A program made the translations under genes and the position numbers. From Oasisia sp. SBJ-2009 (lineage: Eukaryota; Annelida; Polychaeta; Sabellida; Siboglinidae), in assembly GCA_964017155.1 (NCBI GenBank), contig OZ024861.1:47102513-47166512 (forward strand): DNA of 64,000 nucleotides, read 5' to 3'. The notes under the pieces were generated by a model. The model was given only the letters and a program-made list of their open reading frames with translations. It did no database searches and was not told the origin of the DNA. Positions 1 to 26,851 of the stretch are shown one piece after another (position 1 is the first letter of the stretch; each line of letters starts with the position of its first letter).

Positions 1-344
1 CAGAAATGCACACCTAATTACACCACATAATTATGTTGTTTTCCCCTTCCTACCAGCTGTCCACAGATAGCATTGACCATTTGCAGATAAAAACATGTTT
101 TCTGTGATTTTTTGGCAGCCCTGCCGCTACGATGGCGTCTATGCAAAAACGCACCCAGGGCCAGGCCCAGCATCTGTGTTGCCGTGGATTTGCATAACCT
201 ACTTATTAGGACACAGAGCGCTGTTGATTTTCCCACTGGCGGCCATGTTAACGTTTTGTCAGATTATAAGGAAACTGGACCTTATTTCGTTCTTATTTCT
301 TGACTATTGCTAAAGTGTTATAATTGAACTTATTGAACCTGTAT

Positions 345-790
345 TGCTGTAATACAATAAAAATGTTGTGACGATCCGCCGCGATCTTATTCTTATATCT
401 TGCTTATTCATAATTCACAAAGTTTTGAGCGTTGAACCAACCTGTCTTCTTCTAGGAATCCAGTTTTATGTTGTTTAATTTTTGGAATTATAACTACTCA
501 ACTGAGTTATTAATGCAATAGACACTAATAAAAAGGGTAGAATGCGTCGTAATTTAATTGTTTCGCAATAGTCCTTTACTTATTGTTTAGATTTTATTTG
601 TGTCCGTTGGGAAGGTGCGAACGTAATCGACTTCCAATTGTTGCTTAGCTAAATTGAGCACATCTTTTCGTTTGTCTTTGATTTATGGGCTGTTTGAACG
701 TGTTTTGAGGCACGCGATAGTAATCGAATGTCAACCCGTGCATTGCGTTGTTGACCAGATTCCTCCTTTTATGGGTTTTCTTTGATTTGT
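345..790. repeat. diverged direct repeat, copy 1
   Basis: This segment resembles 1132-1470 in the same orientation and order. Shared landmarks are the block around CCGTTGGGA..GGTGCGAAC, the phrase GAGCACAT..TTTTCGT, TCTTTGATTT, and TCGTGCA/CCGTGCATTGCGTT near the end. Spacing is about 0.7-0.8 kb. It is either an old tandem duplication or two copies of an unnamed dispersed element. Confidence 0.6.
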
Positions 791-1131
791 TAACACCCTT
801 AATGTTATTTATTGTTTCACAGGGCCAGCGTAGATTTTATACGATTCCAAGACTCTGGGGCATCTGAATTACAAAATAAATTATAATCGGAAACAGAAAA
901 TGTATGTATGATCCATGTTTGAAACACATACGCACGCGCGCATACGCACGCACCCAAACACGCATGCTCGCACGTAAGCACATACGCCCGCGCGTGTCCT
1001 ATAGCGAGTTCCAAGCAGGGAAATAGCATCGATCATGCGAAATGGTGAACTATTGGAAGAATCGACACTTAAGATAATAATAATCAACTGTAACTAAGCC
1101 AATCAAACTACAAACGCACAGGAGTAACATT

Positions 1132-1470
1132 AATGCAATGCAATAAAGACGCTGTGACAATCACTTGTGAGCTAATTCTTATTTATTTCCTAATAATAAA
1201 GTACAATACACAATAATGAAAAGGGTAGACAGCGTGGTAATTTGCTTCACAATAGTTTATATTAAATTTGATTTGTATCCGTTGGGAGGTGCGAACATAG
1301 TCGACTTGCTTTGCTATATTAAGCACATGTTTTCGTGTTGTTTCTTTGATTTGTGAACGTTTTGGGGCATGCATTTTTTAATCGGCTGTCTACTCGTGCA
1401 CTGCGTTATAGTACTTATACAGCAGATTCTTTCACGTTCTTTCGTTGATTTGTTACGACGCATGGCAATC
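1132..1470. repeat. diverged direct repeat, copy 2
   Basis: Partner of 345-790; it is shorter because of several small deletions. Both copies start with an AATACAATAAA/AATGCAATAAAG-like stretch followed by GTGACGAT/GTGACAAT, then share the GTTGGG..GGTGCGAAC block. No coding potential was seen. Confidence 0.6.
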
Positions 1471-2989
1471 GAGTAAACACCCTTGTTGTTGCGTTGTTTA
1501 TGGTTTTACAGCCGTTACTTTAAACGATGTAATCATCACGTCATCAGCACATATGATATCAGTCGTTGGGATTGACTGCAGAAAGCTTTATTTTATTCAA
1601 AGCACTAACTTGGGTGAGAAATGCCACCATTTGATACTGGCGAGTAACTACAAAAGAAATCCGTTATGCCTAATCCCTTTCTTCCGATGCCAACTGAGCA
1701 GATCTGGCGTGTCAAATTTGCCTCAGATCAGCGTACATGCCTTATGATATTACACAGTTACACATTTTTTTTAACATAGATCTCTACAAGAAACAGTACA
1801 TGGTTTTGGACAAACGTCTTTCCGTTATACAGTCAAAAGCCACTGGAACAACTTGTAATCAATCATTTGCACACAATAACCTCACCGTCATAACCATCGC
1901 ACATATTTATAAATACTTCATAGATAAGCACACAATGCTTGCAACTAAAAAATAAAACATGATGTTAAAAAAACGACATAAGTAAGCATGCAATAAATTG
2001 CACAGGCATGCTATAGAGGCATATGCCTTGGGAACAAGTTTTGATCAATCAATGATTTTGCACACCATGTATACCTCTATCCTCACACACAATATTATTT
2101 ACATAATACGTCTTAGATAAGCATACAAACGAATAAAAAATAATTAGTTATGATTGTGTAATGGTAAAATAAGTTGTGAAGAGGTATGTTTTATTGCCAC
2201 TTTAGATTTACTTGCACTACACATAGAATACAACTAATACTGCACAAGGCAATGCTCGTTCGCCAATTTGTTTAACCTCTTAAGCCCTGACTTTCTGAGA
2301 GTCTGAAACTCAAATCTTCACATGTGTTTATATAATGAGCATGTGTCCCAACCGCGAATCAGAGTGTGATTAGACAATAGAGTATGTGCAAGCCATTCGT
2401 TAATACAGTTAATGAATTTAAGGCTTGTGATGATGCAAATTCCAAAGCTAGCTAATGAGTGTTTTCAGTCACGAATGTAATGATAATGCAGGCTATTGCT
2501 TCTAATGACAACTGTAATATTTTGACATTGTAATTAATGATGAGTGGTTTCGATTGATGATTAGGCTATTGTATCTGCCGCGAAGTATCTGCATGCCATT
2601 ACTTTAGTGTAATATGTTCAACACTATAATGATTTTAATGCCTGTGATGATGCAGATGCCAAAGGTGATCGTAATGTCGAGTAATATAGACAGGAGCTGA
2701 TAGGTAGAAACCGGGATGTCCCGGGTGTAAGATCAATATAGCGGGAGAACTGTAGAAGTGTAACAAATATTATCAGTATTATATGACAGTGGCGTATTCT
2801 CGAAGAGGCAATAGAAGACGGACATAACAATGATGAGTCTAATGTAATTCACGATGAGTGATGCGGAGTGGTGATTATTTCTGTTCACGGTGAGTGATAG
2901 TAATATTAGTAGTTAATGACGGTTTAAATATATAATGGATAAAACACATTGTTTTTATATAATTACAACGGTTAAACCTAATATTAGAG

Positions 2990-3230
2990 TAAATAGGCGA
3001 GGGGCCGTTTTGCCCCAGGCATGGGGCAAGACGGTTTTATTGGAGCACATTTTAAACTTGCTATAACTTACGTTTTGGTTATTCAATCGTTCAGAGACTT
3101 GCGTCATACACAAGGTATATGTACCTCAATACTATTAATGCACAATTATGCATCGACAAATTATGGATACAAAAATACACAACCTTTCCCTTAGGGGGGC
3201 CGCGCTGCCCCAGTTTACCCTACACTCATG
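2990..3230. mobile_element. possible small inverted-repeat element (MITE)
   Basis: The left edge carries AGGCGAGGGGCC..TGCCCC and the right edge, read on the minus strand, carries AGGGTAAACTGGGGCA..GGCCCCCC. The ends are similar but not a clean inverted repeat, and no target duplication was found. The GC-rich ends stand out from AT-rich surroundings. The call is tentative. Confidence 0.3.
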
Positions 3231-3716
3231 CAACCAACAACTACAACTAAAGGTAAAGCCTATTTCCACTTTGTTCAAGGTTAAGCCTCCACTTACTCCA
3301 CTTGCACACGAATAACGGAAATACCTTTACTTATGCTATACTCGAAACGCACAAAAAAAGGAAAGGTGGAAGCGAAACAACAATGTACAACAAAAACAAG
3401 CTCATCGCATGCATATGCTGCTGCACAATAATTAACATATGGCTAACACCTCGCAAATAGGAAATAGCTGCTATACAAAATAAAAATCGTTAGTAAACAG
3501 AGACCGTTGATGAAAACAAGTTTGATCAGCCATGCAATGTTATACACTGCATAGTATTTTACGGGACTAAACACAGTTAGGCGAGCGGCAAAACCACCAA
3601 ACAGACCGCGTTAAATGCCCCCCCCCCCTCCTACACACACCTAAATGTTATATCATTAGAAAGCCCTGCACCTCAACGTCATAACTAGGCCTGTCGTAGA
3701 GTTGCAAAGTGGTGCA

Positions 3717-4176
3717 GTAAGCGGTAATTCAAGGTCAAACAAGGTCACCGTCAAAAGTTCAATTTTTGAAATTACGCGCTTCTAAAAACGTCTTGATATT
3801 GAATTGGCTGTATAGCTAGTTTATTTAAAGAGACAATGGTCAAGCTATACATTTGTAAAAACCACATTATCTCTGCTTTAAAACAGTATAAAGAATGTTG
3901 CTGTATCATGGAAACATAAAAGTGACGACACGCTCGAACAAGGTCACCCATAAAATGGCAGATATTACAAATTTGACAATGTAGCGAACATCGTAAAATT
4001 ATACTGGTTGCGCATCCACTTCAAGATTATGGAGATGTCATATACTGTGTGAAAGAACAATTTCAGCCCGTCATAATGCGGTATGACGTGGCGCTGCGAT
4101 GTGAAGCAGTGTGTGTGGAGCGGCGTTCAAAAGGAGTCACCATAAATCTATGATTGTTGGAAATTGCGCCATTACG
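3717..4176 (+). repeat. left terminal inverted repeat of the transposon
   Basis: Matches the reverse complement of 5806-6241 from the terminal GTAAGCGGTAATTCAAGG to AAATTGCGCCAT.ACG. The left copy has a few extra bases, for example near 3935-3950 and 4125-4140, relative to the right copy. Confidence 0.85.
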
Positions 4177-4319
4177 GAAGCACTACACAGTGGTTGCTTG
4201 TATATATACGTCACCTACATACTCATAATTCATATCATATACCAGGCGATTCATGACCAGTGCAGCAGAAACAGAAATTTAAACACTCCAAGATGGCCTC
4301 TATACTCCCAACGGAATCG

Positions 4320-5845
4320 TGTCGTGTGCTGATGGTGGATACTTAATCCACGAAGGAGAAGACAACATAGATATTAATGCAGAAACGATAGATGGAAAGA
4401 ACACCTTTCATTCGATGGCTACTGTAGTATTTCAAGAACGTTCTGCAGCAGTCCAGCAGCGACACATATTGCAATAGAGCACAAGAAGTCAAAATCGCAG
4501 GCACTTTGTCAGCAGACTGAGAGTCTTGTGCAATGCGACGCATTTGAAAAACCAAAGATCCTTGCAGAGCCAACTCAAAGAGAAATGGTAATTCACAAGT
4601 TGAATTCGTGTAAGACGGACATGAATCCTGTTTTATATCTCCCACGGTGTCTCCTCAGACTACTGCAGATGGGGTTGATATTACTCCCAAGCAGATAATT
4701 CCGTTTTGGACTGGATTCAACCACAACCTCTCCCGGAAGAGAACAAGCTACACAACAGTTACATATGCGCCAATAATTGATGCCAAACCAGCCGACATGG
4801 CCACCGCGTGTACACAACTATGCGAAGATGAAGGACATGTGTGCAGCACTCGGACAGCGCCATGCTGTTCATACAATGTATCAGCAACTGTATACCATAG
4901 TGAAGTGGGCTCTTCCGGGTGAACTTGTTGGGAACGTCTTACGTATGGGAGGTTTCCATACGTTGTCATGCATCATTGCATGTGTGGACAAATTCTGGGG
5001 TGATGCTTGATTGTAGGATTTCCTTGTCGACACTGGTGTTTACGTCACTTCCACTCCAGACCAAATGTTTGCTGGCAAGCAGTTCAATCGGGCTCTAAGA
5101 AGACTGACGCTCGCCTATCAAGCACTCATAGCTATGAAGCTTGCTGCTATTGTCGCGAGGTGTGAGAGAAGTGGATGATCACACGTAGTGTCACCAGTAG
5201 TCCGGAAAAAGTTGGCAGATGCATAACAAGAATAACTTAGAATAAGAGTTAAAACAACAAACAATCATGCAAGAAGTTTGTGATGTAATAACGCAGCACT
5301 TGTTGCCAAAACTGCACGAATTCCAGAGGTGAGGATATGTCAAGTTGCCAACATTCCAGTTCTGGGATAAGTTACTCGAGGCCTGACATATTTTTTTTCT
5401 GAATGGTCGGGCAGAGATGGAAGGTGACTGGGGCCTTCAGCTACAGACGCAGCGAGCCATGGTTCCACATGTCTTTGCTACTGACACACAAAACTATGCC
5501 AGGTGGACTCCAGTCTATATCCTTGATATGTTGAACCTCCCACGAGAGGTCCAAAGCGCCTTCGAAGCTGGAGAATTTGCAGCACGGCAAATTCCGGGAT
5601 GTTTCAATGGGATCTGGAACGACATGTGCACAGAGAAAACAGTCATCAGAGATGAAAAGGGAAGCAGTGGCATAATCGGACTGACTAAAGAGAAACCAGC
5701 ACTCATCAGGTGGACATTGACGAGGTACATCATTAGTGAATATACAAAAGCTATGCGGGAATGGAGTGGTTTATCAACAAGTGCTGAAGACATGTGTATC
5801 GCATGCGTGATGGCGCAATTTCCAACAATCATAGATTTACGATGA
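4320..5845 (+). pseudogene. decayed ORF of the long-TIR transposon
   Basis: Pieces of one protein can be read in order on +. First is a segment with DNIDIN then DGKNTFHSM (4361-4412), stopped by TAG at 4475. A frameshift near 4820 leads into a segment with QQLYTIVKWALPGEL and LRMGGFHTLSC (to 5007). Stops at 5008 and 5014 interrupt a continuation with LVDTGVYVTSTPDQM and GKQFNRALR. The last part, 5417-5845, is open, carries EGDWGLQLQTQRAM, YARWTPVYILDML and GIWNDMCTEKTV, and runs into the right TIR. I recognise these motifs as a recurrent, multi-copy invertebrate protein family of no assigned function, but cannot name it. Position inside the TIRs suggests a transposase or accessory protein; that is inference. 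This copy is dead. Confidence 0.65.
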
Positions 5846-6241
5846 CGCCGCTCCACACACACTGCATCACCTCGCAGCGCCACGTCATACCGCATTATGA
5901 CAGGGTGAAATTGTTCTTTCACACAGTATATGACATCTCCATAATCGTGAAATAGATGCGCAATCAGTAAAAATTTATGATGTTCGCTGCATTGTCAACT
6001 TTCTAATATCTGTCATTTTATGGGTGACCTTGTCAGTTTTATGTTTCCATGATACAGCAACATTCTTTATACTGTCTTGAAGCAGAGATAATGTGCTTTT
6101 TAAAAATGTATGGCTTGACCATTTTCTCTTTAAATAAACTAGCTATGCAGCCAATCAAATATCAAGACGTTTTCTGATGCGCACAGTTTCTAAAATTGAA
6201 CGTTTGACGGTGACATTGTTTGACCTTGAATTACCGCTTAC
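5806..6241 (-). repeat. right terminal inverted repeat of the transposon
   Basis: Reverse complement of 3717-4176. The end of the decayed ORF (to 5845) overlaps its inner edge. Confidence 0.85.
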
Positions 6242-6491
6242 ATTCATTGTGTTCACATGGAATGACTCCAATTATATTTAACATGTTGAGTAGTTCAGCT
6301 GAACAGGATAGTTATGGCAAGCAACCTGCATAGACATCATGTAGAGGTGAAAATTATGATCAAAGGATCATTTAAACGTTGTCATTTCAATGTCAAGCAT
6401 ATTGATGATAACATGAAAGTGTGGGGTGAATTGGATTATTGGAGTTGTTGTTGCAGTCGTGACTTGCGGTGTCCTTTGACGTTTCTGGAAG
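6242..6491 (+). promoter_or_regulatory. TSG101: TSG101 upstream region / 5' UTR
   Basis: The 250 bp between the transposon end and the start codon must contain the proximal promoter and/or 5' UTR unless an upstream exon exists. No TATA box at a convincing distance was seen. A TTTGACGTTT (half-CRE-like) lies at about 6476-6485. GTTGTTGTTGCAG near 6444-6456 could be an acceptor for an upstream non-coding exon. The transcription start is unknown. Confidence 0.35.
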
Positions 6492-21953
<15,462 letters not shown>

Positions 21954-22204
21954 TGGCCAGTTTTGTAGGCAGAAGGCCGGGCTGCCAGAGATCTAGGCCC
22001 ATCACACACCACTAGTGGCCAGTATTTATTCATGTATCGAACAGTGGTGCCACGATTGACATGTTCCATGTAAGCAGTGTGTACAGGAGGAAGGTCAAGG
22101 CCGGGAAGGCGGAACTTACATCGTTGCGATGGATGTAACAGTGGAACAATCAAGAGCTGAGCAACCGAGTGTTCAGCAATATTTTATTGCACAGCAGTGA
22201 AGCA

Positions 22205-22305
22205 CAGTCTGACATAGCCTCCAGCCTAAGTAGTCTGGCACTGAGCAGTCTGGCACTGAGCAGTCAAAAGCTGAGCAGTTTGGCACTGATCAATCAAGAC
22301 CTGAG
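22205..22305. repeat. short CTGAGCAGT-type repeat in TSG101 3' UTR
   Basis: Several imperfect copies of a 15-bp phrase resembling AGTCTGGCACTGAGC lie in the probable 3' UTR. Confidence 0.7.
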
Positions 22306-22345
22306 TATAATAATTAACTGCAGCTTGAGTAAGCAAGAAATTACA

Positions 22346-22356
22346 AATAAAATAAA
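22346..22356 (+). promoter_or_regulatory. TSG101: candidate TSG101 polyadenylation signal
   Basis: Two overlapping AATAAA hexamers (22346-22351 and 22351-22356), about 390 bp after the stop. Usage cannot be proven from sequence alone. Confidence 0.45.
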
Positions 22357-22677
22357 TTCCAGTACAGATTCAATAATTCTATGAAATCCAGAGCATCTTA
22401 GTGGTTATAATAATAATAATATTAATAACGTTATTGTCCAATCAGAGTGGAAATACATTTTGCACAATGGAGGTTGCATAAAAACACAATATTTAAGTCA
22501 CGTAGTAATGCATGTATACAGTAAAATCAAGAAAAAAAAGTTATTATTATAATATATATTAGAATAAATAAATATGCTAAAACAATATGACAATATTATA
22601 ATAAGATAAATTAATAAAGATGATAAAAGAACATTGCATTGGCAGCAGTAGAGACTGTGATAGGTCAACGGTTCATT

Positions 22678-23222
22678 TTATTGTGGCTGATTCAGAGACT
22701 TGATGGAGGATGGAATGAAGGATTTAAGGGCTCGCTGGGTTTTTACAGTTGGCATTCTGTACCTCCTTCCAGAGGGGAGAAGTTCGTAACAGTCGTGTAA
22801 GAAGTGGGTGGGGTCAGATAAGATTTTGGTTGCCATTTGCAGTGTTCTGGACTTATACAATTGCTCCAGACTGGTATTGGGTGTACAGCACATAGCGATT
22901 TTGCAAGAAATTGTGTATATTCTGCTTAGTTTTTCTCTGTTTTTGACCGAGAGATTTCCCAACCAGCAAATAAGACCGAACGTCATAACACTTTTTACAA
23001 TTGAATCGTGGAACACAAATAAAATGTTTCTGTCTATGTGCAAGGCATTGAGTTTTCTCAGGAAGTACAACCTTTGCTGGCCTTTCTTATATAAATGCAT
23101 TGTATTATCATCCCACCTTAGTTTATCATCGATTGTTGTATCCAGATATTTATAGGAATTGCCCAATTTCTATGTGTTGCCCATTGATGTTGACAGGGGT
23201 GGGGTAATCTCTGCTATCATCT
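22678..23222 (-). pseudogene. 5'-truncated LINE reverse transcriptase C-terminus
   Basis: Minus-strand frame with NSYKYLDTTIDDKLRWDD, KKGQQRLYFLRKLNALHID, FGLICWLGNLSVKNREKL and LLPSGRRYRMP, the C-terminal segment of jockey/L2-like reverse transcriptases. Upstream of 23,166 the frame shifts: TPVNINGQHIEI is readable to about 23,222. No catalytic core is present. It is a different family from the 17-21 kb LINE. The 3' UTR probably runs to about 22,410, ending in (TAA)-like repeats. Confidence 0.85.
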
Positions 23223-25200
23223 ATGTTTATTAGAAAGTATGCTTACAAAAATGATCAAAGCCAAATACAACTGTATATGTTTGTTTTTACAACTTGCGTG
23301 CAAGGCAGTGTCGTGATTTTTGTGGTGTATGTTGCAAACAATGGTTGCACTCATGTGTGTTTTAGTTGGTGGATTGAAATCCATATGTATCTGTTGTCAT
23401 TTCTCAAAATACAGAATATTATAACCAAGCCAGTTTATGTATAGTTGTTATTATGTTCCTACACATTAGCATCTCGATGTCAACCTGTGTCCGATGGACT
23501 GATGAGTGATGGAAACTGTTTAGACATTTAGAAAATGCTGTAAATATGCTATTACATATCACGCCATGTGACATGCACCGATGACCCAAGCCCTAATTGT
23601 TTCATTGCCTATAGGCATGGTTTAGCCTGCAGAATACAAGCCCATGGGTTCAGTTTGGGCCAAAAGCCCGGCCCATACTCCAGGAGAACAAAAAGGTCGA
23701 TCCAGAAATAGTTGCAAAGTTACTGGTCTTTGGGCAATCTTTGTCAGGCCAAATTTAAACAAATTCCTAGTTCTCATCAGAACATTGTCAAAAAGAAAAG
23801 AGGATGCAGTTTTAATTAAGTGATTTATTTTATGATTTATTAATTTGTTGGGATTTCATCAAATATCAAAGGAGTTAGTCTTGAAAATCAACAACTCTAG
23901 ACAGTTAATGAACACATTTCTTACAAGTGACATTGATATGGCCTGTTACAAATCATAATTTTCACAAGTGTCATAAGCAAAATAATAATATGTTTAGAGA
24001 ATAATTATTCATCAAAAATAAAGTTTTGCAACACCCATTTTTAATGAGGTTAATTATTTGATTTATCCTAAATAAAGAACATAGAACAAAATCCTGGGAG
24101 ATATATTTATTTTTTCATTGCCACCTTTGCAACAGTATTTGGTCTATGTTCCACAGATTTTACAATTAAAGTTCTGAATTAATTAAAACTAGAATAAATA
24201 TACTGGAAGTATAAGCCTGCCAAGCTACTTTTAACAAGCCCAAACATTATTTGCAAGTTGAATAACTCGAATATAAAATATTCATATTGTCAATAAAATA
24301 TTAAGAGTATAAACATCTCTATTTGCAATAATATAGCAGCCACGTATTGGTTTAACAAAATCATTGTATGGCTGAACTCTGTTCTCTTACATTCAAGAAA
24401 ACACATTCATCATGAAATTCCAGCTAATAACTGCTACAGACTCGTCAGGTTAACATTCAAAAGGAATTGTACAGAATTAATGTCAGATGAATAGAAAACA
24501 TTATGACAGTAAATGTCTGTGAATAACAATGGAAGGTTAACTAATTTATGCACTTGAAGATGGCCAAACATTCGGACCATTAAAAAGCCTAAAACAGATG
24601 GTGTTATATTAATGTAAAAGCATGAAGAATAATTCTACAAACACAAATTATACACTAATTTCGGGTATGATAATGACATGGATAAGAAAATATGTATTAA
24701 CTCTTGGTGCTGAATTGTTTAGCAAAGATCGACGTAGCGTCGTAATTCCGTTACATTTTAGAGAAATTTAGTTTTGACATAATTGACTTTTGTGTTATTA
24801 TAAATAATTACCTATCAAATAATTTTGACTGACATGACATGATGGAATGCATTAGCGAATTTGTCAATATTGTAAATGTGGTCGTCGCATCGTGTTGTAT
24901 AACTATAATAACAATTCTTACAATAATAAAAAAAATTCACTCTTCACGGCAGAAAACCACGGAATAATTTACCAGGAACGTCACTGTTTACAGCAACAAT
25001 AAAACAAAACTTAACAGAATAAAAAGGTTTGACGTTATTGCACTATACAAATAACTGTATGTAACCTACGAATTGTTCGAACGTAATTATTAATTTTATG
25101 AAGAAATACACGCAGACTAGTGGAAAAGACGATTTACATTTAATTGTTGTAACTGTAATTGAGCCAAAGACGTCGTTCCAATATGATCGTTGTTACACGT
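23223..25200. other. intergenic between TSG101 and DNAH1, no gene recognised
   Basis: AT-rich DNA with only short random open frames on both strands and no repeat array or conserved protein similarity that I could see. Confidence 0.55.
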
Positions 25201-25289
25201 GTGCTTTGTAAGCGAAATGCAAACACACCAACGATTAACGTTCATTGTAAAACAGTCTTGCATTAATAGCAACACGTAACCAGGCGACG

Positions 25290-25437
25290 GCTACTGCGAC
25301 GAAGAAGCCATATTCGCGACGACGATTTGCTTCGCGTAAATGGCTGTTGGTTTTGGCTTTTGCAATTGATTTACAGAATATAGAACGTCTTGTGTGAATG
25401 CAATGATGATGGCAGTCAGTTACTTGTGAACATAAAC
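25290..25437 (+). other. DNAH1: possible DNAH1 5' UTR exon and promoter area
   Basis: The first coding exon of DNAH1 is preceded by a clean acceptor (TGTGTTGCAG, ending 26690), so a non-coding exon must lie upstream. The best candidate ends at 25437 with AAAC|GTGAGTT. Its 5' side (25,280-25,345) is richer in CpG than the surrounding DNA (GGCGACGGCTACTGCGACG, TTCGCGACGACG), as expected near a start of transcription. The start site itself is not defined. Confidence 0.35.
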
Positions 25438-25543
25438 GTGAGTTACACAATCGTACACAAGTAGTATAATAACATATATTAAGTTGTAGACGTTATGTCT
25501 TTAACTTTTTATTACAGCGTTCACGGTGTCGGTGATGACTTAT

Positions 25544-25623
25544 GACTTGGGGACATAACCGTAAACTTGGCAAGACCTATGCCATGGGACCCAAGTCTTG
25601 CCAAGTCGCTTATGTCCAAAGTC
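25544..25623. other. 80-nt two-tier inverted repeat (hairpin)
   Basis: Inner perfect arms CTTGGCAAGAC (25566-25576) and GTCTTGCCAAG (25595-25605) surround an 18-nt loop. Outer arms GACTTGGGGACATAA (25544-25558) and TTATGTCCAAAGTC (25610-25623) pair with one or two mismatches. It could be a structured RNA, a remnant of an inverted-repeat transposon, or a cruciform. Confidence 0.6.
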
Positions 25624-26698
25624 ACTAATGTCCCAAATGTTGTGGACGATACCTACCGAAGACAAGATACTAAGTAACATTAAAAATATGCAATGGACTT
25701 GCATGGAATGTTCTACAAAGTCGAAGACTGGAAAGAGTGCCGCATTAGTCCTAATTAATATTTCAACAGATATATGTCAAGACTAGTGTAAAGTGCAAGA
25801 ATGACATAGCAACTGAGCAGATGGCAAATCATGGTGTGTCATAATAAAGAGGACATTATGTTATGGAAGGAATTTTAAAGCCAATTAATTTAGTCAGATA
25901 GTGCAAAAGTCACACTTGAACGGTTGATCTTTGATCAGTGTTTTACTGACAGATTATATGAATAGACAAAAGAAGAATAAACCTCTGATCAAAGATTGTT
26001 CAAGCATTGCTTAGTTTGTGTGTACATAAATATTACCATTAATTTTGCACTTATGCACTAATTTTTTGTACAGAAAATGTCATATGTTATACTTAAAATT
26101 TACTTATATTTGCTATTACTATATTGAACTGAGTAATCCACAGTATAAATATTTAGTAATTGTACATACATAGATCAAGAATATAAACTGTCGATTGATT
26201 TCACCATAACCCCTTTGTGTAATGTTGTTAATCAAGTTATTTCACCTCAGTAAAACAATGTCAGTGTAGCACACATCCAACACTTGTAACCAACGTAACA
26301 TGCATGAGCAGGATGCCTATTAGCCTGTTACTATATGACTTCTACACATGAATGGATGGTGTAATCGATACGTCATGACTGATGGATTGTGTAATACAAT
26401 CACACACATATATATGAACACATTAAATATAAATAGGTTAATTTCAAGAATGTACCAAATGTCACCAAAACACCATTTCTATATTAATTATGCATTTAAT
26501 ATGTAATGTTTTAATATTTACAATTGTATTATCTATTATATGCATACGTTTGACAATAGTAATTAAACGCACTGGGGTATTCCGACCAAACGTGGTGTAA
26601 TGTGACTATGCCATTGGAGCACTGCAACTAAGTTCAGGTAATGGGGCATTCATCCACTGTGGCATTCCGACTGTAATTCGTGTGTTGCAGCGAGTGAC

Positions 26699-26851
26699 AT
26701 GGCTGCATCAAATAACAGACTGGTGAATGGCACGGCTTCAGTCGTGTCCCCTTCAACGGCAACTTCCATCAGGGGACAGAACTATCCGGAGATCAAACAA
26801 ACGGGATACTACTCGGATGTTGTAGGACCAGGCGCCCGGGGGGAGATAGGC
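26699..26851 (+). CDS. DNAH1: DNAH1 exon 1 (residues 1-51)
   Basis: Acceptor ends at 26690, 8 bp before the ATG; donor GGC|GTGAGT. Encodes a Ser/Thr-rich start then [20 protein letters not shown], like the KYPLMKQRGFYSD segment of vertebrate DNAH1. No in-frame ATG lies between the acceptor and this one, so the start is well supported. Confidence 0.88.

Larger units (their letters stand above)
1..3716. other. intergenic, no gene recognised
   Basis: AT-rich DNA upstream of the transposon. I saw no exon with conserved protein similarity on either strand; the open frames are short (100 codons or less) and look random. It contains a diverged direct repeat (345-790 and 1132-1470) and a possible small inverted-repeat element near 2990-3230. 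A short C-run occurs near 3620. The region may hold distal control sequence for TSG101, but nothing in it shows that. Confidence 0.6.
3717..6241. mobile_element. DNA transposon with long terminal inverted repeats
   Basis: About 2.5 kb bounded by inverted copies of a 436-460 bp sequence: 3717-4176 on + matches 5806-6241 on the minus strand at roughly 85-90 percent by eye. Termini read GTAAGCGGTAATTCAAGG. A TA sits at each outer edge, which would fit TA target duplication, but because TA is palindromic and lies in the repeat this is not proof. The interior (4320-5845) holds a decayed open reading frame. I cannot place the element in a known superfamily. Its right end lies only 250 bp upstream of the TSG101 start codon. 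Confidence 0.8.

Noticed and set aside
3600..3640. G-quadruplex from the C-run near 3620
   Set aside because: A single short C tract without four spaced runs.
5515..5922. 135-codon minus-strand frame
   Set aside because: Overlaps the transposon TIR and the + strand decayed ORF; its residues show no family pattern.
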